Of a DNA stretch of 64,000 bases, positions 48,223 to 57,055 are shown one piece after another. The DNA is from an uncultured SAR116 cluster alpha proteobacterium (lineage in GTDB: Bacteria > Pseudomonadota > Alphaproteobacteria > Puniceispirillales > Marisalimonadaceae). The notes under the pieces are model-generated. The model was not told the DNA's origin, did not search any database, and worked only from the letters and a program-made list of their open reading frames with translations. The stretch lies in assembly GCA_902622745.1 (NCBI GenBank), contig CACNQW010000002.1, positions 1 through 64,000 of the forward strand, written 5' to 3'. The translations under genes were made by a program, and so were the position numbers. Position 1 is the first letter of the stretch; every line of letters starts with the position of its first letter.

Positions 48223-49802
48223 TGTCTAAAATGTCTCATTGATGTAAAAATCATAGAGATGTTTCTTTTGTTAGCCTCGGCTATTACTTCATTATCACGA
48301 ATGGAACCTCCAGGCTGAATTATAGCAGAAACTCCAGCCTCTGCAGCAGAAATAACAGTATCAGAAAATGGAAAAAAAGCATCACTTGAAAGAACACTTC
48401 CTTTTAAAGAAATATCTTTTTTTTCAGAATTGACCTGACTTCTTATAAATTTATCTTTTGCTATCATGACAGAGTCTATTCTACTCATTTGTCCAGCTCC
48501 TATTCCTAGAGTTTGAGCATTCTTTGCAAAAATTATAGCATTTGATTTAGTATGTTTTGAAACAATCCAAGCAAACTTAAGATCATTAATTTCATCTTCA
48601 GTGGGTTTTTTATTTGTAACAATTTTAAAATTAATTTTTTCGAGAGACCCAATATCTTTATCTTGTATCAAGAATCCTCCAGATATTGTTTTAATAAATA
48701 GATCATTTTCAATTTCATTTTTAATTTTTTTGCAAAGCAATATTCTTAAGTTTCTCTTTTTAAATAAAATCTCTTTTGCACTTTCAGTTATGTCTGGAGC
48801 AATTATGACTTCTAAAAAAATATTAGACATTTGTTTAGCCACTTCCTCAGTAAGAGTTCTATTTAAAGCAACTATTCCACCAAATGCACTTGTTTTATCT
48901 GTATTAAATGCGTTTTCCCAAGCTTTTGTAATATTCTGATTTTGTGAAACTCCGCATGGGTTTGCATGTTTAATTATGGCTACAGCTGGTTCATTGAATT
49001 CGTTTACTAATTCAAAAGCTGCATCAGCATCATTAAAATTATTATAAGATAGTTCTTTACCTTGAATTTGATTATAGTGAGCTATTCCTGATTTACTTTG
49101 TTGATTGATATTAGTGAATAATCCTGCTTTTTGATGTGGGTTTTCTCCATACCTCATTTCAATTTTTTTGGTTAAATTTAGATTTATTGTCTCTGGTAAC
49201 GTAGGTTGATCATTACTACTATTAAACCAATTTGATATTGATCTGTCATATTCTGCAGTAATGTTAAAAGCTTTTGCGGCTAAAGACTTTCTATATTCTA
49301 AATCTATCCCCTCATTTGAACTTAATTTTTCAATCAATAAATCGTAATCATTTATATCAACTACAACTGTTGTAAATACAAAGTTTTTAGCAGCTGATCG
49401 AATTAATGAAGGACCTCCGATGTCAATATTCTCAATTATTTTATCATGAGAACTTAATTCTTTTCTAGCCTCATCAAATTTATATAAATTAACTATAACT
49501 AAATCAATACTTTCAATTTTAAGTGAATCTATTGTTTTGAGATCATTTTCATTATTTCTTCTATAAAGTATCCCACCAAATATTTTAGGATGAAGCGATT
49601 TAACTCTACCATCAAAAATTTCAGGAAAATTTGTTATCTCAGTAATGTCAATTACATCTATTGAATGGGATTTTAAATATTTTGCAGTACCTCCAGTAGA
49701 TATTATATTTATATCAAGTTCTTTTAATTTTTTGGCAACAATTTCAATTTTGTTTTTGTCTGTTAAAGAAATCAGTGCATTTTTTATTTTTAATTTTGTC
49801 AT
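48219..49802 (-). CDS. purH: Bifunctional AICAR transformylase / IMP cyclohydrolase PurH
   Basis: PurH performs the last two steps to IMP. The N-terminal cyclohydrolase domain contains ALISLTDKNKIEIVAKKL and DGRVKSLHPKIFGGIL. The transformylase domain contains MRYGENPHQKAGLF, GKELSYNNFNDADAAFELV, IKHANPCGVS with the catalytic Lys-His, and the C-terminal SDAFFPFSDTVISAAEAGV. The length is 527 residues. It follows the heparinase-like gene by one base, the usual alphaproteobacterial order. Confidence 0.97.
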   Translation of the reverse strand: MTKLKIKNALISLTDKNKIEIVAKKLKELDINIISTGGTAKYLKSHSIDVIDITEITNFPEIFDGRVKSLHPKIFGGILYRRNNENDLKTIDSLKIESIDLVIVNLYKFDEARKELSSHDKIIENIDIGGPSLIRSAAKNFVFTTVVVDINDYDLLIEKLSSNEGIDLEYRKSLAAKAFNITAEYDRSISNWFNSSNDQPTLPETINLNLTKKIEMRYGENPHQKAGLFTNINQQSKSGIAHYNQIQGKELSYNNFNDADAAFELVNEFNEPAVAIIKHANPCGVSQNQNITKAWENAFNTDKTSAFGGIVALNRTLTEEVAKQMSNIFLEVIIAPDITESAKEILFKKRNLRILLCKKIKNEIENDLFIKTISGGFLIQDKDIGSLEKINFKIVTNKKPTEDEINDLKFAWIVSKHTKSNAIIFAKNAQTLGIGAGQMSRIDSVMIAKDKFIRSQVNSEKKDISLKGSVLSSDAFFPFSDTVISAAEAGVSAIIQPGGSIRDNEVIAEANKRNISMIFTSMRHFRH

Positions 49803-49803
49803 T

Positions 49804-51363
49804 TTATTTCTCGAATTTTAAAGACCATTTTACTATTAACTTATTTAATTCTCTAATTTTTTTTAGTTCAACTAAAATCACTATTTGCTTACTAAAATAT
49901 CTTTCAGAATTTTGATACATTATAGTATTCTCTATTTCAATATTATCTGAGGATGAAAAAAATTTACCGATAATTTTGTTTCTTGAATTTTGAAGCAATA
50001 AATTTTGATTTTGTAATTTAATAGGATTAATTTTATGATGTAAATGAAATCTTATTGTAGCAAATTTTGGTTTGATTCCATAATTACCTATAGAAAATAT
50101 TTCGTCTTCTCCAATTAAATCTGGAGATGTTTTTGAAATAAAAAGTCTTCTTTTATGACCAATTCCAAAAAGAGATTTATAAGCATCGTGTGATACTTGA
50201 ACTAAGTATCCATTTTCATCTTCATTTTTTTTTACTTCAAGGTGATTGATTTTTCTTAGACCTGTTAAATCAAGGTTATTTCTGTCATCAATAGACAGAG
50301 AGCTATGTGCTGCTGTTGAAGATATAGCTCTCAAATTATTATTGTTGTTTGATTTAAAATAAAAGCTACCAACATTTGTTATAATTTTAGCTTTTTGATA
50401 AAAAAGTTCAAAAGCAGATAGACTAGCCTTGTTATTTAAAATTTTATTGTTAAAAAAGAGGTCTTTATTTCCTGCATCAATGATCATATTTAAATCATTT
50501 GAATAAATGGAAATATAACCTGAGTGTCTAGCAAATGAAAAATTATATTTAGTTCCACTTAATCGTTTTAAAGTTTCAGAAATTTTTTCTTTTTTTATTA
50601 ATGAACCTGAGTTAAAGCTACAAAACGTATCCTTAGTTACACAAAAAATTTTAAAATAATCTCCCATAACTTTCACGAGGGTTTGAATAATGGGCGAGTT
50701 TAATTTTCTATTCGTTGCTATTGCTGATCTAATCTCTAACAAATCTCTTAAAACATCTAATTGGATTATAGGGCATCTAGATAAATGTCCTCCATCCTTT
50801 AAAATAAAATTTTCAGATAAAGATTTGAGCTGATTCAAGAATGAATTTATTTTATTTAAATCATTAAATAAAAAAATATTTCCTATTATAAGGCCTTTTA
50901 TTGTTTTGAAATTATATAAATTTGTATTTTTTTTTAATAAATAATCTAATAATTCTAATTGAATATAAATTGAATTTAAATTTTTTTTTTGAAATTTTAT
51001 GTCACCACTTTTTGCGTACCATGAATAAGTCATACACATAACTGTAATTCTTTCGGCTATTAAATTGGGCTTAAAGGATTTAGAAAATAAATTTTTATTA
51101 TTATCAATCCAATGATTGACAATTTTTCTAGCTATCGACCGGGTTTTTAAAATTCCACATGATTTAAGATCTCTTAAAAAGTCAAAGTTATCTATGTTTT
51201 GTATCTCATTGATAGGGTATTTTGCATTTGTAATTAATTCTCCATTTTGAGAATTGCCATTCCAAATATCAGAAAAAATAGTATGTGGGTCATCTACATC
51301 TATAAATTTTAATTTCTTTTTAAATAGATAATTTTTTATCTTATTTGAGAATAAATTTATCAT
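49804..51363 (-). CDS. Heparinase II/III family protein
   Basis: A 519-residue protein of the alginate lyase/heparinase II-III type commonly placed between rsmB and purH in alphaproteobacteria. An alpha-helical N-terminal toroid-like half contains WIDNNKNLFSKSFKPNLIAERI, and FNSGSLIKKEK separates it from a beta-rich second half. That half has FARHSGYISIYSNDLNMIIDAG and AAHSSLSIDDRNNLDLTG, the best family signature. No signal peptide is evident. The polysaccharide it acts on, if any, is unknown; a role in cell envelope polymers is only inference. Confidence 0.82.
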   Translation of the reverse strand: MINLFSNKIKNYLFKKKLKFIDVDDPHTIFSDIWNGNSQNGELITNAKYPINEIQNIDNFDFLRDLKSCGILKTRSIARKIVNHWIDNNKNLFSKSFKPNLIAERITVMCMTYSWYAKSGDIKFQKKNLNSIYIQLELLDYLLKKNTNLYNFKTIKGLIIGNIFLFNDLNKINSFLNQLKSLSENFILKDGGHLSRCPIIQLDVLRDLLEIRSAIATNRKLNSPIIQTLVKVMGDYFKIFCVTKDTFCSFNSGSLIKKEKISETLKRLSGTKYNFSFARHSGYISIYSNDLNMIIDAGNKDLFFNNKILNNKASLSAFELFYQKAKIITNVGSFYFKSNNNNNLRAISSTAAHSSLSIDDRNNLDLTGLRKINHLEVKKNEDENGYLVQVSHDAYKSLFGIGHKRRLFISKTSPDLIGEDEIFSIGNYGIKPKFATIRFHLHHKINPIKLQNQNLLLQNSRNKIIGKFFSSSDNIEIENTIMYQNSERYFSKQIVILVELKKIRELNKLIVKWSLKFEK

Positions 51364-52725
51364 CTAAAATTTTCTTTCAATTACTGCAGAAAAAAAACCA
51401 TTATTACCATTAAGATGATCATTTTGATGTACTTTAAAATCAATAGGAAGGAATTTTAAATAACCCATAGTATTTAATTTTAAAGTTGTTTTTAAGTCTT
51501 GAATATATTGATTGAGATTTAAAATTTGAAAATTAGTGTTTGTTTTCAAAAATTTATTAACAATATCTTCGCCCTCTTCTTCTTCTAAAGAACAAACAAT
51601 ATACATTAAATATCCGCCTACTTTAACATTTGATGCAGCATTTTTTAGTAATTCTTGTTGTATTTTTTGAAACTTCGTTAAGTCAATAACATTATTTCGA
51701 ATTAAAATATCAGGGTTTTTTCTAATTGTTCCTGTTGATGAACAAGGAGCATCAATTATTATTATATCTTGTTCTTCTGAAAATTTGTAAGTTCTTCCAT
51801 CTACAGAAATTAATTTTGATTTAAAATTTAAACGTTTTAAGTTGTCTGACATTATATTTAATCTTTTTTTGTTTATATCATTACTTACTATTTCATAACC
51901 ATTATCTAAAATTTGAAATGTTTTACCTCCAGGAGCGGCACAAATATCAGAGATTTTTAAAAACTCATTATTTTTATTTATCTTTTTTAAAAATTTTAAT
52001 AGGTATTCTATGTGTAAATACGAGCTTAAATCTTGAACCCACCAAATCCCTTTATTGAAATATAAAATATCATTGATTTTTCCTTTATAATTACTCCTGA
52101 TTACATTTGGATGAATTTCATGCCCATCTAAAAATTTTATTAAATTATTTTTCATTTCAATATTCATTTTTTTAGAACAAATTATGTCTAAGTAAGGTTC
52201 CATGTTTAAAATTTTTAACATTTTTGTTGTTTTTATTTTTCCATATTGTTTTTCCCAACTATTTAACATCCATTTTGGATAATTATTTTTTATATCCCAA
52301 TTACTTGAAGATAGGTTGTCTTTTTGTCTAACTATGTTTTGTAGAACAGCATTAATGAAACCTGAATATTTCACCCCACAAAGAATTTTTGATAAATCCA
52401 CGTAAGAGTTTAAAACTGCATAGTGTGGTGTTCTTGACCAAATAATTTCTGCTGTACCTAATAAGAGTATTCCATCTAAAAAGTATAAGTTTTTACTAAC
52501 TTGTTTTTTTACAAACTTTTTAAGAAAGAACTTTATTTGATTATGATTCCTCAATGCTAAATGGATTAAAAAGTAGATAAATGACCTATCTTTGGAATTT
52601 AAGCTATTAAAAGATTTATCATTTCTAAAGATATCACTAAGTTTATTTTTTTTAATAAAAAGCAATTCCCATATTTTTAAAGCAACAAATCTTATATTTT
52701 TTTTGTGTTTTACATCAGAATTCAT
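51364..52725 (-). CDS. rsmB: 16S rRNA (cytosine967-C5)-methyltransferase RsmB
   Basis: RsmB methylates C967 of 16S rRNA. The N-terminal third resembles the NusB fold (DRSFIYFLIHLALRNH and LLLGTAEIIWSRTPHYAVLNSYVDL). The methyltransferase domain has the SAM site DICAAPGGKTFQI, the first cysteine motif IIDAPCSSTGTIRKNPDI, and the second motif YIVCSLEEEEGEDIV with the nucleophilic Cys. The length is 453 residues. It abuts the heparinase-like gene with no gap and diverges from the DUF1674 gene across 47 bases. Confidence 0.93.
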   Translation of the reverse strand: MNSDVKHKKNIRFVALKIWELLFIKKNKLSDIFRNDKSFNSLNSKDRSFIYFLIHLALRNHNQIKFFLKKFVKKQVSKNLYFLDGILLLGTAEIIWSRTPHYAVLNSYVDLSKILCGVKYSGFINAVLQNIVRQKDNLSSSNWDIKNNYPKWMLNSWEKQYGKIKTTKMLKILNMEPYLDIICSKKMNIEMKNNLIKFLDGHEIHPNVIRSNYKGKINDILYFNKGIWWVQDLSSYLHIEYLLKFLKKINKNNEFLKISDICAAPGGKTFQILDNGYEIVSNDINKKRLNIMSDNLKRLNFKSKLISVDGRTYKFSEEQDIIIIDAPCSSTGTIRKNPDILIRNNVIDLTKFQKIQQELLKNAASNVKVGGYLMYIVCSLEEEEGEDIVNKFLKTNTNFQILNLNQYIQDLKTTLKLNTMGYLKFLPIDFKVHQNDHLNGNNGFFSAVIERKF

Positions 52726-52772
52726 ATATATGATTATATAGCTCTATTTAAAATAAAACCGAAAGGGTTTTT

Positions 52773-52943
52773 ATGAAACAAGAAAAAAAAAATGAAAAAA
52801 AAATACTTTTAAATAAAAATAAAAAAATTAATAACTCAGAAAAAATTAAAATTACTTCTTATAAGGAAATTGGGGGTCCTAAAGGTAAAGAACCTACTAG
52901 ATACGGTGATTGGGAAAAGAATGGAAGATGCAGTGATTTTTAA
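52773..52943 (+). CDS. DUF1674 / SDHAF4-type small protein
   Basis: A 56-residue open reading frame. The first 30 residues are Lys/Asn-rich and disordered, but the C-terminal end is the unmistakable DUF1674 signature, [17 protein letters not shown] followed by KNGRCSDF. The eukaryotic member SDHAF4 helps assemble the flavinylated subunit of succinate dehydrogenase; the bacterial role is taken to be similar. It lies 47 bases from rsmB on the other strand and 5 bases before the DUF1491 gene, a pairing I know from other alphaproteobacteria. No sdh genes are in the window. Confidence 0.9.
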   Translation: MKQEKKNEKKILLNKNKKINNSEKIKITSYKEIGGPKGKEPTRYGDWEKNGRCSDF

Positions 52944-52948
52944 TCAAA

Positions 52949-53293
52949 ATGGAAGATAGTTTAAAAACAGAGATAATAATTAAATCTGTAACTAAAATCG
53001 CACAACAGGACGGAATTCCAGTTTTTGTAGTAAAAAAGGGTGATCCAGATTCAGGGATCATTCTAATAAAAATTGATTTGTTGAACGGCAAAGGTCAACT
53101 TATAAGAAGAAATTATTCCTATTCTCTAAAAAAAAATAAATCAATAATTAAATATATAAAGTTACATAAAGAAATAGAATTAGAATATCCAAAGCTTCAA
53201 AAATTAATTGAAAAAGAAATAAAAATTGACACTGATACTTGGGTAGTCGAGATAGAGGATAAACAAGGAAGAAATTTTTTTGAAAAGATTTAA
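52949..53293 (+). CDS. DUF1491 family protein
   Basis: A 114-residue soluble protein of unknown function. The segment VVKKGDPDSGIILIKI at about 27-42 and the C-terminal DTDTWVVEIEDKQGRNFF match the alphaproteobacterial family DUF1491 (typically GDPDAG and DPDxWVVEIED). It is cotranscribed with the DUF1674 gene. The stop overlaps that of the opposing ketopantoate-reductase-like gene by 4 bases. Confidence 0.82.
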   Translation: MEDSLKTEIIIKSVTKIAQQDGIPVFVVKKGDPDSGIILIKIDLLNGKGQLIRRNYSYSLKKNKSIIKYIKLHKEIELEYPKLQKLIEKEIKIDTDTWVVEIEDKQGRNFFEKI

Positions 53294-54306
53294 TGTAATA
53301 TTTTTTCTAATTCTTCATTTTTTTCATAAATCCCTAATAATTCTCCTTTAAATTTAAGAAGATTATACATTTGTTCTAAATTGTAAGTATTTATATTTAA
53401 CTTCTTACCAATTTCAATTATTGAGCCAATTATAGGGTCAATTTCCAATGGTTTTCCTGCCTCTAAATCTTGTGCCGTTGAAGGTTTGTGGCCTTGAATT
53501 GAAGTTGCACCTTTAATTCTATCATCGATTGAAACTCTAAACTTTATCCCAATTTCTTCTCCAACAAGTTTACATTCTTCCATCATTTTTTTTATTAAAT
53601 TTAATATTGCTGGATTTCCCCCAATCTCATCGAGTGTAGATCCTGTCAATGCACTTAAAATGTTAAATGAACAATTGCCCCATAACTTAATCCAAATTTC
53701 ATCTCTTAAGTTTTTCTTTTGTGGTGCTTTTAATCCACTATCAATTAAAATACTTGATATTTCTTTTAACCTTTCAGAAATCATTCCGTTAGGTTCGCCA
53801 AGTGAAAATCTATCGCCTTCAGTATGTTTAATAATACCAGGTTCTAAAATTTCACAAGCTGGGTAAACTACACAACCAATGGCACTGTTTGGATTCAAGG
53901 TTTTCCAAATTTTTCCTTTTGGGTCTACACTTTCTAAATGTGTATTATCCAATTTAGTTTGAGTTTTTGCTTCGTGAAAATACCACCAAGGAAGTCCATT
54001 GACAGCGGATATAATAGTTGTATTTTCGTCAAGTATAGGAGACAAATTATCTAATATTAGTGGTATAGATTGAGCTTTAACACCTATAAAAATATAATCT
54101 TGTTTTCCTAGGTCACTCGCATTTTCAGATATATCAAAATGAAATGATCTTTTGATTTCATCTTTAATTAGAGTTAACCCCTTTTTTTCAATGATTTCTT
54201 TATGTTGACCTCTGGCAACTATTGAAATTTTATTATTTGTGTTTTTTAATGAGCAAGCTAAATAACCACCGATAGCTCCAGCACCAAATATACATATTTT
54301 TTTCAT
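53290..54306 (-). CDS. Ketopantoate reductase (PanE/ApbA) family oxidoreductase
   Basis: A 338-residue NADPH-dependent reductase. The N-terminal Rossmann motif IFGAGAIGGYLACSL has glycines at 8, 10 and 13; the family Lys and Glu lie in GVKAQS and RDEIWIKLWGNCSFN. The C-terminal SIQGHKPSTAQDLEAGKPLEID contains the conserved Ser/Asp substrate site. It could be the 2-dehydropantoate reductase of pantothenate synthesis, but the segment NGLPWWYFH marks a branch often found in catabolic clusters. Since it sits 3 bases after an acyl-CoA-ligase gene, another 2-oxo acid or hydroxy acid may be its substrate. Confidence 0.83.
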   Translation of the reverse strand: MKKICIFGAGAIGGYLACSLKNTNNKISIVARGQHKEIIEKKGLTLIKDEIKRSFHFDISENASDLGKQDYIFIGVKAQSIPLILDNLSPILDENTTIISAVNGLPWWYFHEAKTQTKLDNTHLESVDPKGKIWKTLNPNSAIGCVVYPACEILEPGIIKHTEGDRFSLGEPNGMISERLKEISSILIDSGLKAPQKKNLRDEIWIKLWGNCSFNILSALTGSTLDEIGGNPAILNLIKKMMEECKLVGEEIGIKFRVSIDDRIKGATSIQGHKPSTAQDLEAGKPLEIDPIIGSIIEIGKKLNINTYNLEQMYNLLKFKGELLGIYEKNEELEKILH

Positions 54307-54309
54307 AAA

Positions 54310-55812
54310 TTATTCTAGTCCAAATTTTTTGGCTAATCCAATTCTTTGTAATTTTCCTGTTGCACCTTTTGGAATATCTTCAACAATAAATATTTTTTTT
54401 GGAATTTTAAATTTGGCTAATTTTTCATTTGCATAGGATTTAATATCATCTTCCGTACAACTTTTATTTTCTTTAAGTTTTATTGCTACAGCAATATCTT
54501 CTCCAAGCATTTTGTCTTTATATCCAAAGCATAACGCTTGATCAATTGGTGGAAAATCCATTAAGATATTATCAACTTCTAAAGGAGATATTTTTTCACC
54601 ACCTTTGTTGATTATCTCTTTCAATCTGCCAGAAATTTTGAGATAACCATCTTCGTCAAAAAAACCTTCATCACCAGTCCTAAACCAATCATTTATAAAT
54701 GATTGTTTGTTAGCTTCAGGATTATTTTCATATCCATTAGTAACATTATCCCCTTTAATACATATTTCACCAATTTCACCTTGGGGTAATTTTTCATTTT
54801 TATTATTCATAATGCAAATTTCTGGACCTGCTGGCATTCCAACTAAGCCGGGTTTTTGAATGGCAGGAGGCAGTGGATTTGATGTCATTTGATGAGTTGC
54901 TTCAGTCATGCCATAAGCTTCTATAACAGGTGTTTGAAATATATCATTTAATTGTTTAAAGATAGCAGGTGGTAGTGATGCAGATGATGATCTAATAAAG
55001 CGTAAATTAAGTTTTTTTGCTTTATTTGAATTTTTTTGAGCCCTAAGTAAAATTGCTTGATGCATTGTGGGTACTCCGGAATACCAAGTAATATTTTGTG
55101 TTTCAGCTAAGTCTAAAAATTTAAGAGCATTAAAACCATTACTTGCACAAACAGATGCACCAACTTTTGCCGAAGCACTTAAGACGGCAATTAATCCATG
55201 TATATGAAACAAGGGCATTATATTTAGACAGTGATCATCAGCTGTTAATTTTAAACTTTTTGAGATATTCACTGCAGATGTAAAAATATTTAAATTTGAT
55301 AACGGAACAATTTTAGGTCTTGAGGTGGTTCCTGATGTGTGTAGAACCAAAGCCTCATCATAATCGTTTGGATTTTTATAATTAGTTTCTTTATCAAATA
55401 ATTCGAAAGTTCCTAGGGGTTGATTAACAGAAATTTTCATTTCAAAAACAGGTATATTTAAATTTTTGGCAGCAATTACAGCTAAACTTTTTGAATTTGG
55501 TTCAACCAAGAGAAATTTAGGCTTGAGGTCGTCAAGATAAAATTCAAATTCTTCCTGTTTATATGAAGGGTTTAAAGGTGCTGCAGACATATAGCTTGAG
55601 ATGCTCAAAAAAGAACTTGCCATCAGAGGTCCATTTGGCAAAACAATTGCAGCCCTGTCACTATTTTTTACATTTGTAGCAGCTAATTGACGCGATATTT
55701 TTTCGTTAAAAATTTTAAATTCTCCATAAGAGAGTTTTTCATTTTTTTCAGATGTAAGAAAAATTAGATTATCATTTTGTTGATTAATCATATTTCTAAT
55801 TGTTTTTTCCAT
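54310..55812 (-). CDS. Acyl-CoA synthetase, oxalate-CoA ligase (AAE3/Pcs60)-like
   Basis: A 500-residue AMP-forming CoA ligase. The phosphate loop is LHTSGTTSRPKIVPL near residue 158, then PLFHIHGLIAVL, the adenine site EAYGMTEATHQMTSNPLPP, WFRTGDEGFFDEDGYL, GRLKEIINKGGEKISPLEVD and the C-terminal Lys in PKGATGKLQR. These blocks match those I remember from the plant and yeast oxalyl-CoA synthetases (AAE3, Pcs60), notably EFEFYL, WYSGVPTMHQAIL and NGYENNPEANKQSF. Oxalate is therefore the most likely substrate, though other short dicarboxylates are possible. It diverges from the enolase-superfamily gene across 90 bases. Confidence 0.82.
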   Translation of the reverse strand: MEKTIRNMINQQNDNLIFLTSEKNEKLSYGEFKIFNEKISRQLAATNVKNSDRAAIVLPNGPLMASSFLSISSYMSAAPLNPSYKQEEFEFYLDDLKPKFLLVEPNSKSLAVIAAKNLNIPVFEMKISVNQPLGTFELFDKETNYKNPNDYDEALVLHTSGTTSRPKIVPLSNLNIFTSAVNISKSLKLTADDHCLNIMPLFHIHGLIAVLSASAKVGASVCASNGFNALKFLDLAETQNITWYSGVPTMHQAILLRAQKNSNKAKKLNLRFIRSSSASLPPAIFKQLNDIFQTPVIEAYGMTEATHQMTSNPLPPAIQKPGLVGMPAGPEICIMNNKNEKLPQGEIGEICIKGDNVTNGYENNPEANKQSFINDWFRTGDEGFFDEDGYLKISGRLKEIINKGGEKISPLEVDNILMDFPPIDQALCFGYKDKMLGEDIAVAIKLKENKSCTEDDIKSYANEKLAKFKIPKKIFIVEDIPKGATGKLQRIGLAKKFGLE

Positions 55813-55902
55813 AATTCTCTCTTACAAATTAAAAAGGACGAAGTCTATATACATTTTACAAATAAAAACTTTTAATAATTATTATATTTAGAAAGTGATT
55901 TT

Positions 55903-57042
55903 ATGAAACAGATAATTGATAATATAGAAGCATTTGTTTTAACAGGGCCAGATGAATCAAGACCACACTGGGTAAGTCATTTTATCGTTCCAACAGCAAA
56001 TGAGTTGTTGGTTAAAGTCAAAACAAAGGAAGGCATTGAAGGCTTTGGTATATGCACTGTTTATGCTGATATAAATCCAATTATAAATACAATAAAATCA
56101 GGGTTTTTAGAACAAATTATTGGAATGGATGCAACTTCACCAGAGAAAATTTACGATAAAATTTTTGGTATGACAGCAAGAAAATTATCTTTTGAAAAAA
56201 AATGGAGTAAAGAGACTTTAATAAGAATATCTGCTGCTATAGATATTGCATGTTGGGACATAATAGGAAAATTTTCAAATCTTCCTCTTTATAAATTGTT
56301 TGGTGGATATAAAGATCAAGTACCTTGCTACGTAACCTGTGCCTATTATAGAGATGGAAAAGATAATATAGAGTTAAGAGATGAAATAAAGATGCTAGTT
56401 GAACAAGGGCATAAAGGTTTTAAAGGTAAAATAGGAGGATTATCTTTAAAAGAAGATATGGAAAGAATGGCGATTGTTAGGGAAATCATTGGAAAAGATA
56501 ATGATCTGATGGTTGATGTCAATAGAGCTTGGGATCTAAAAACAGCAATCCAAGGTGCAAAGGAATTAAAATCATTAAATCCGAGATGGCTCGAAGAACC
56601 TGTCAGATGGTCAGATGATAGACGTGAATTAAAACTATTATCTCAACAAACAGATATCCCACTATCCGGTGGTGAGAGTGAAATAACAATTTATGGATGT
56701 AGATCAATTTTGGAAGAACAAGCAATTCAGATTTTACAATTTGACTGTACTATGTTTGGTGGCTTTAGTGGAGGTAAAAAATTGTCGGCCCTATGTGAAT
56801 TAAATCACGTAGATATAGCACCACACCATGATTGTTTTATTCATGCTCATATTGTGGCGGCTAGTCCATCTGGTTTGATCGTTGAATCTTTTACAGATCC
56901 AGAAAGAGATCCTCTTCAAGCTGAACTTTTTGAAAATCCTCCAAAAATTGAAAATGGTACTTTATATATGAATAAAGAACCAGGTCTGGGATTAAAGTTA
57001 TCTTCAGATGCTGTTAATAAATTTGGTAAAAAAATAAATTAG
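55903..57042 (+). CDS. Mandelate racemase/muconate lactonizing enzyme family protein
   Basis: A 379-residue member of the enolase superfamily, which removes the proton next to a carboxylate. The KxK motif is Lys174-Gly-Lys176 in GFKGKIGGL. Metal ligands are Asp205 in MVDVNRAW, Glu231 in RWLEEPVRW and Glu258 in SGGESEITIYG. The His-Asp dyad of the mandelate racemase subgroup is Asp281 (LQFDCTMFGG) with His308 in IAPHHDCFIHAH. Acid-sugar dehydratases and racemases share this layout, so the substrate cannot be named. It is 13 bases before dusA and divergent from the CoA ligase. Confidence 0.88.
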   Translation: MKQIIDNIEAFVLTGPDESRPHWVSHFIVPTANELLVKVKTKEGIEGFGICTVYADINPIINTIKSGFLEQIIGMDATSPEKIYDKIFGMTARKLSFEKKWSKETLIRISAAIDIACWDIIGKFSNLPLYKLFGGYKDQVPCYVTCAYYRDGKDNIELRDEIKMLVEQGHKGFKGKIGGLSLKEDMERMAIVREIIGKDNDLMVDVNRAWDLKTAIQGAKELKSLNPRWLEEPVRWSDDRRELKLLSQQTDIPLSGGESEITIYGCRSILEEQAIQILQFDCTMFGGFSGGKKLSALCELNHVDIAPHHDCFIHAHIVAASPSGLIVESFTDPERDPLQAELFENPPKIENGTLYMNKEPGLGLKLSSDAVNKFGKKIN

Positions 57043-57055
57043 GTTATTTAATAAA

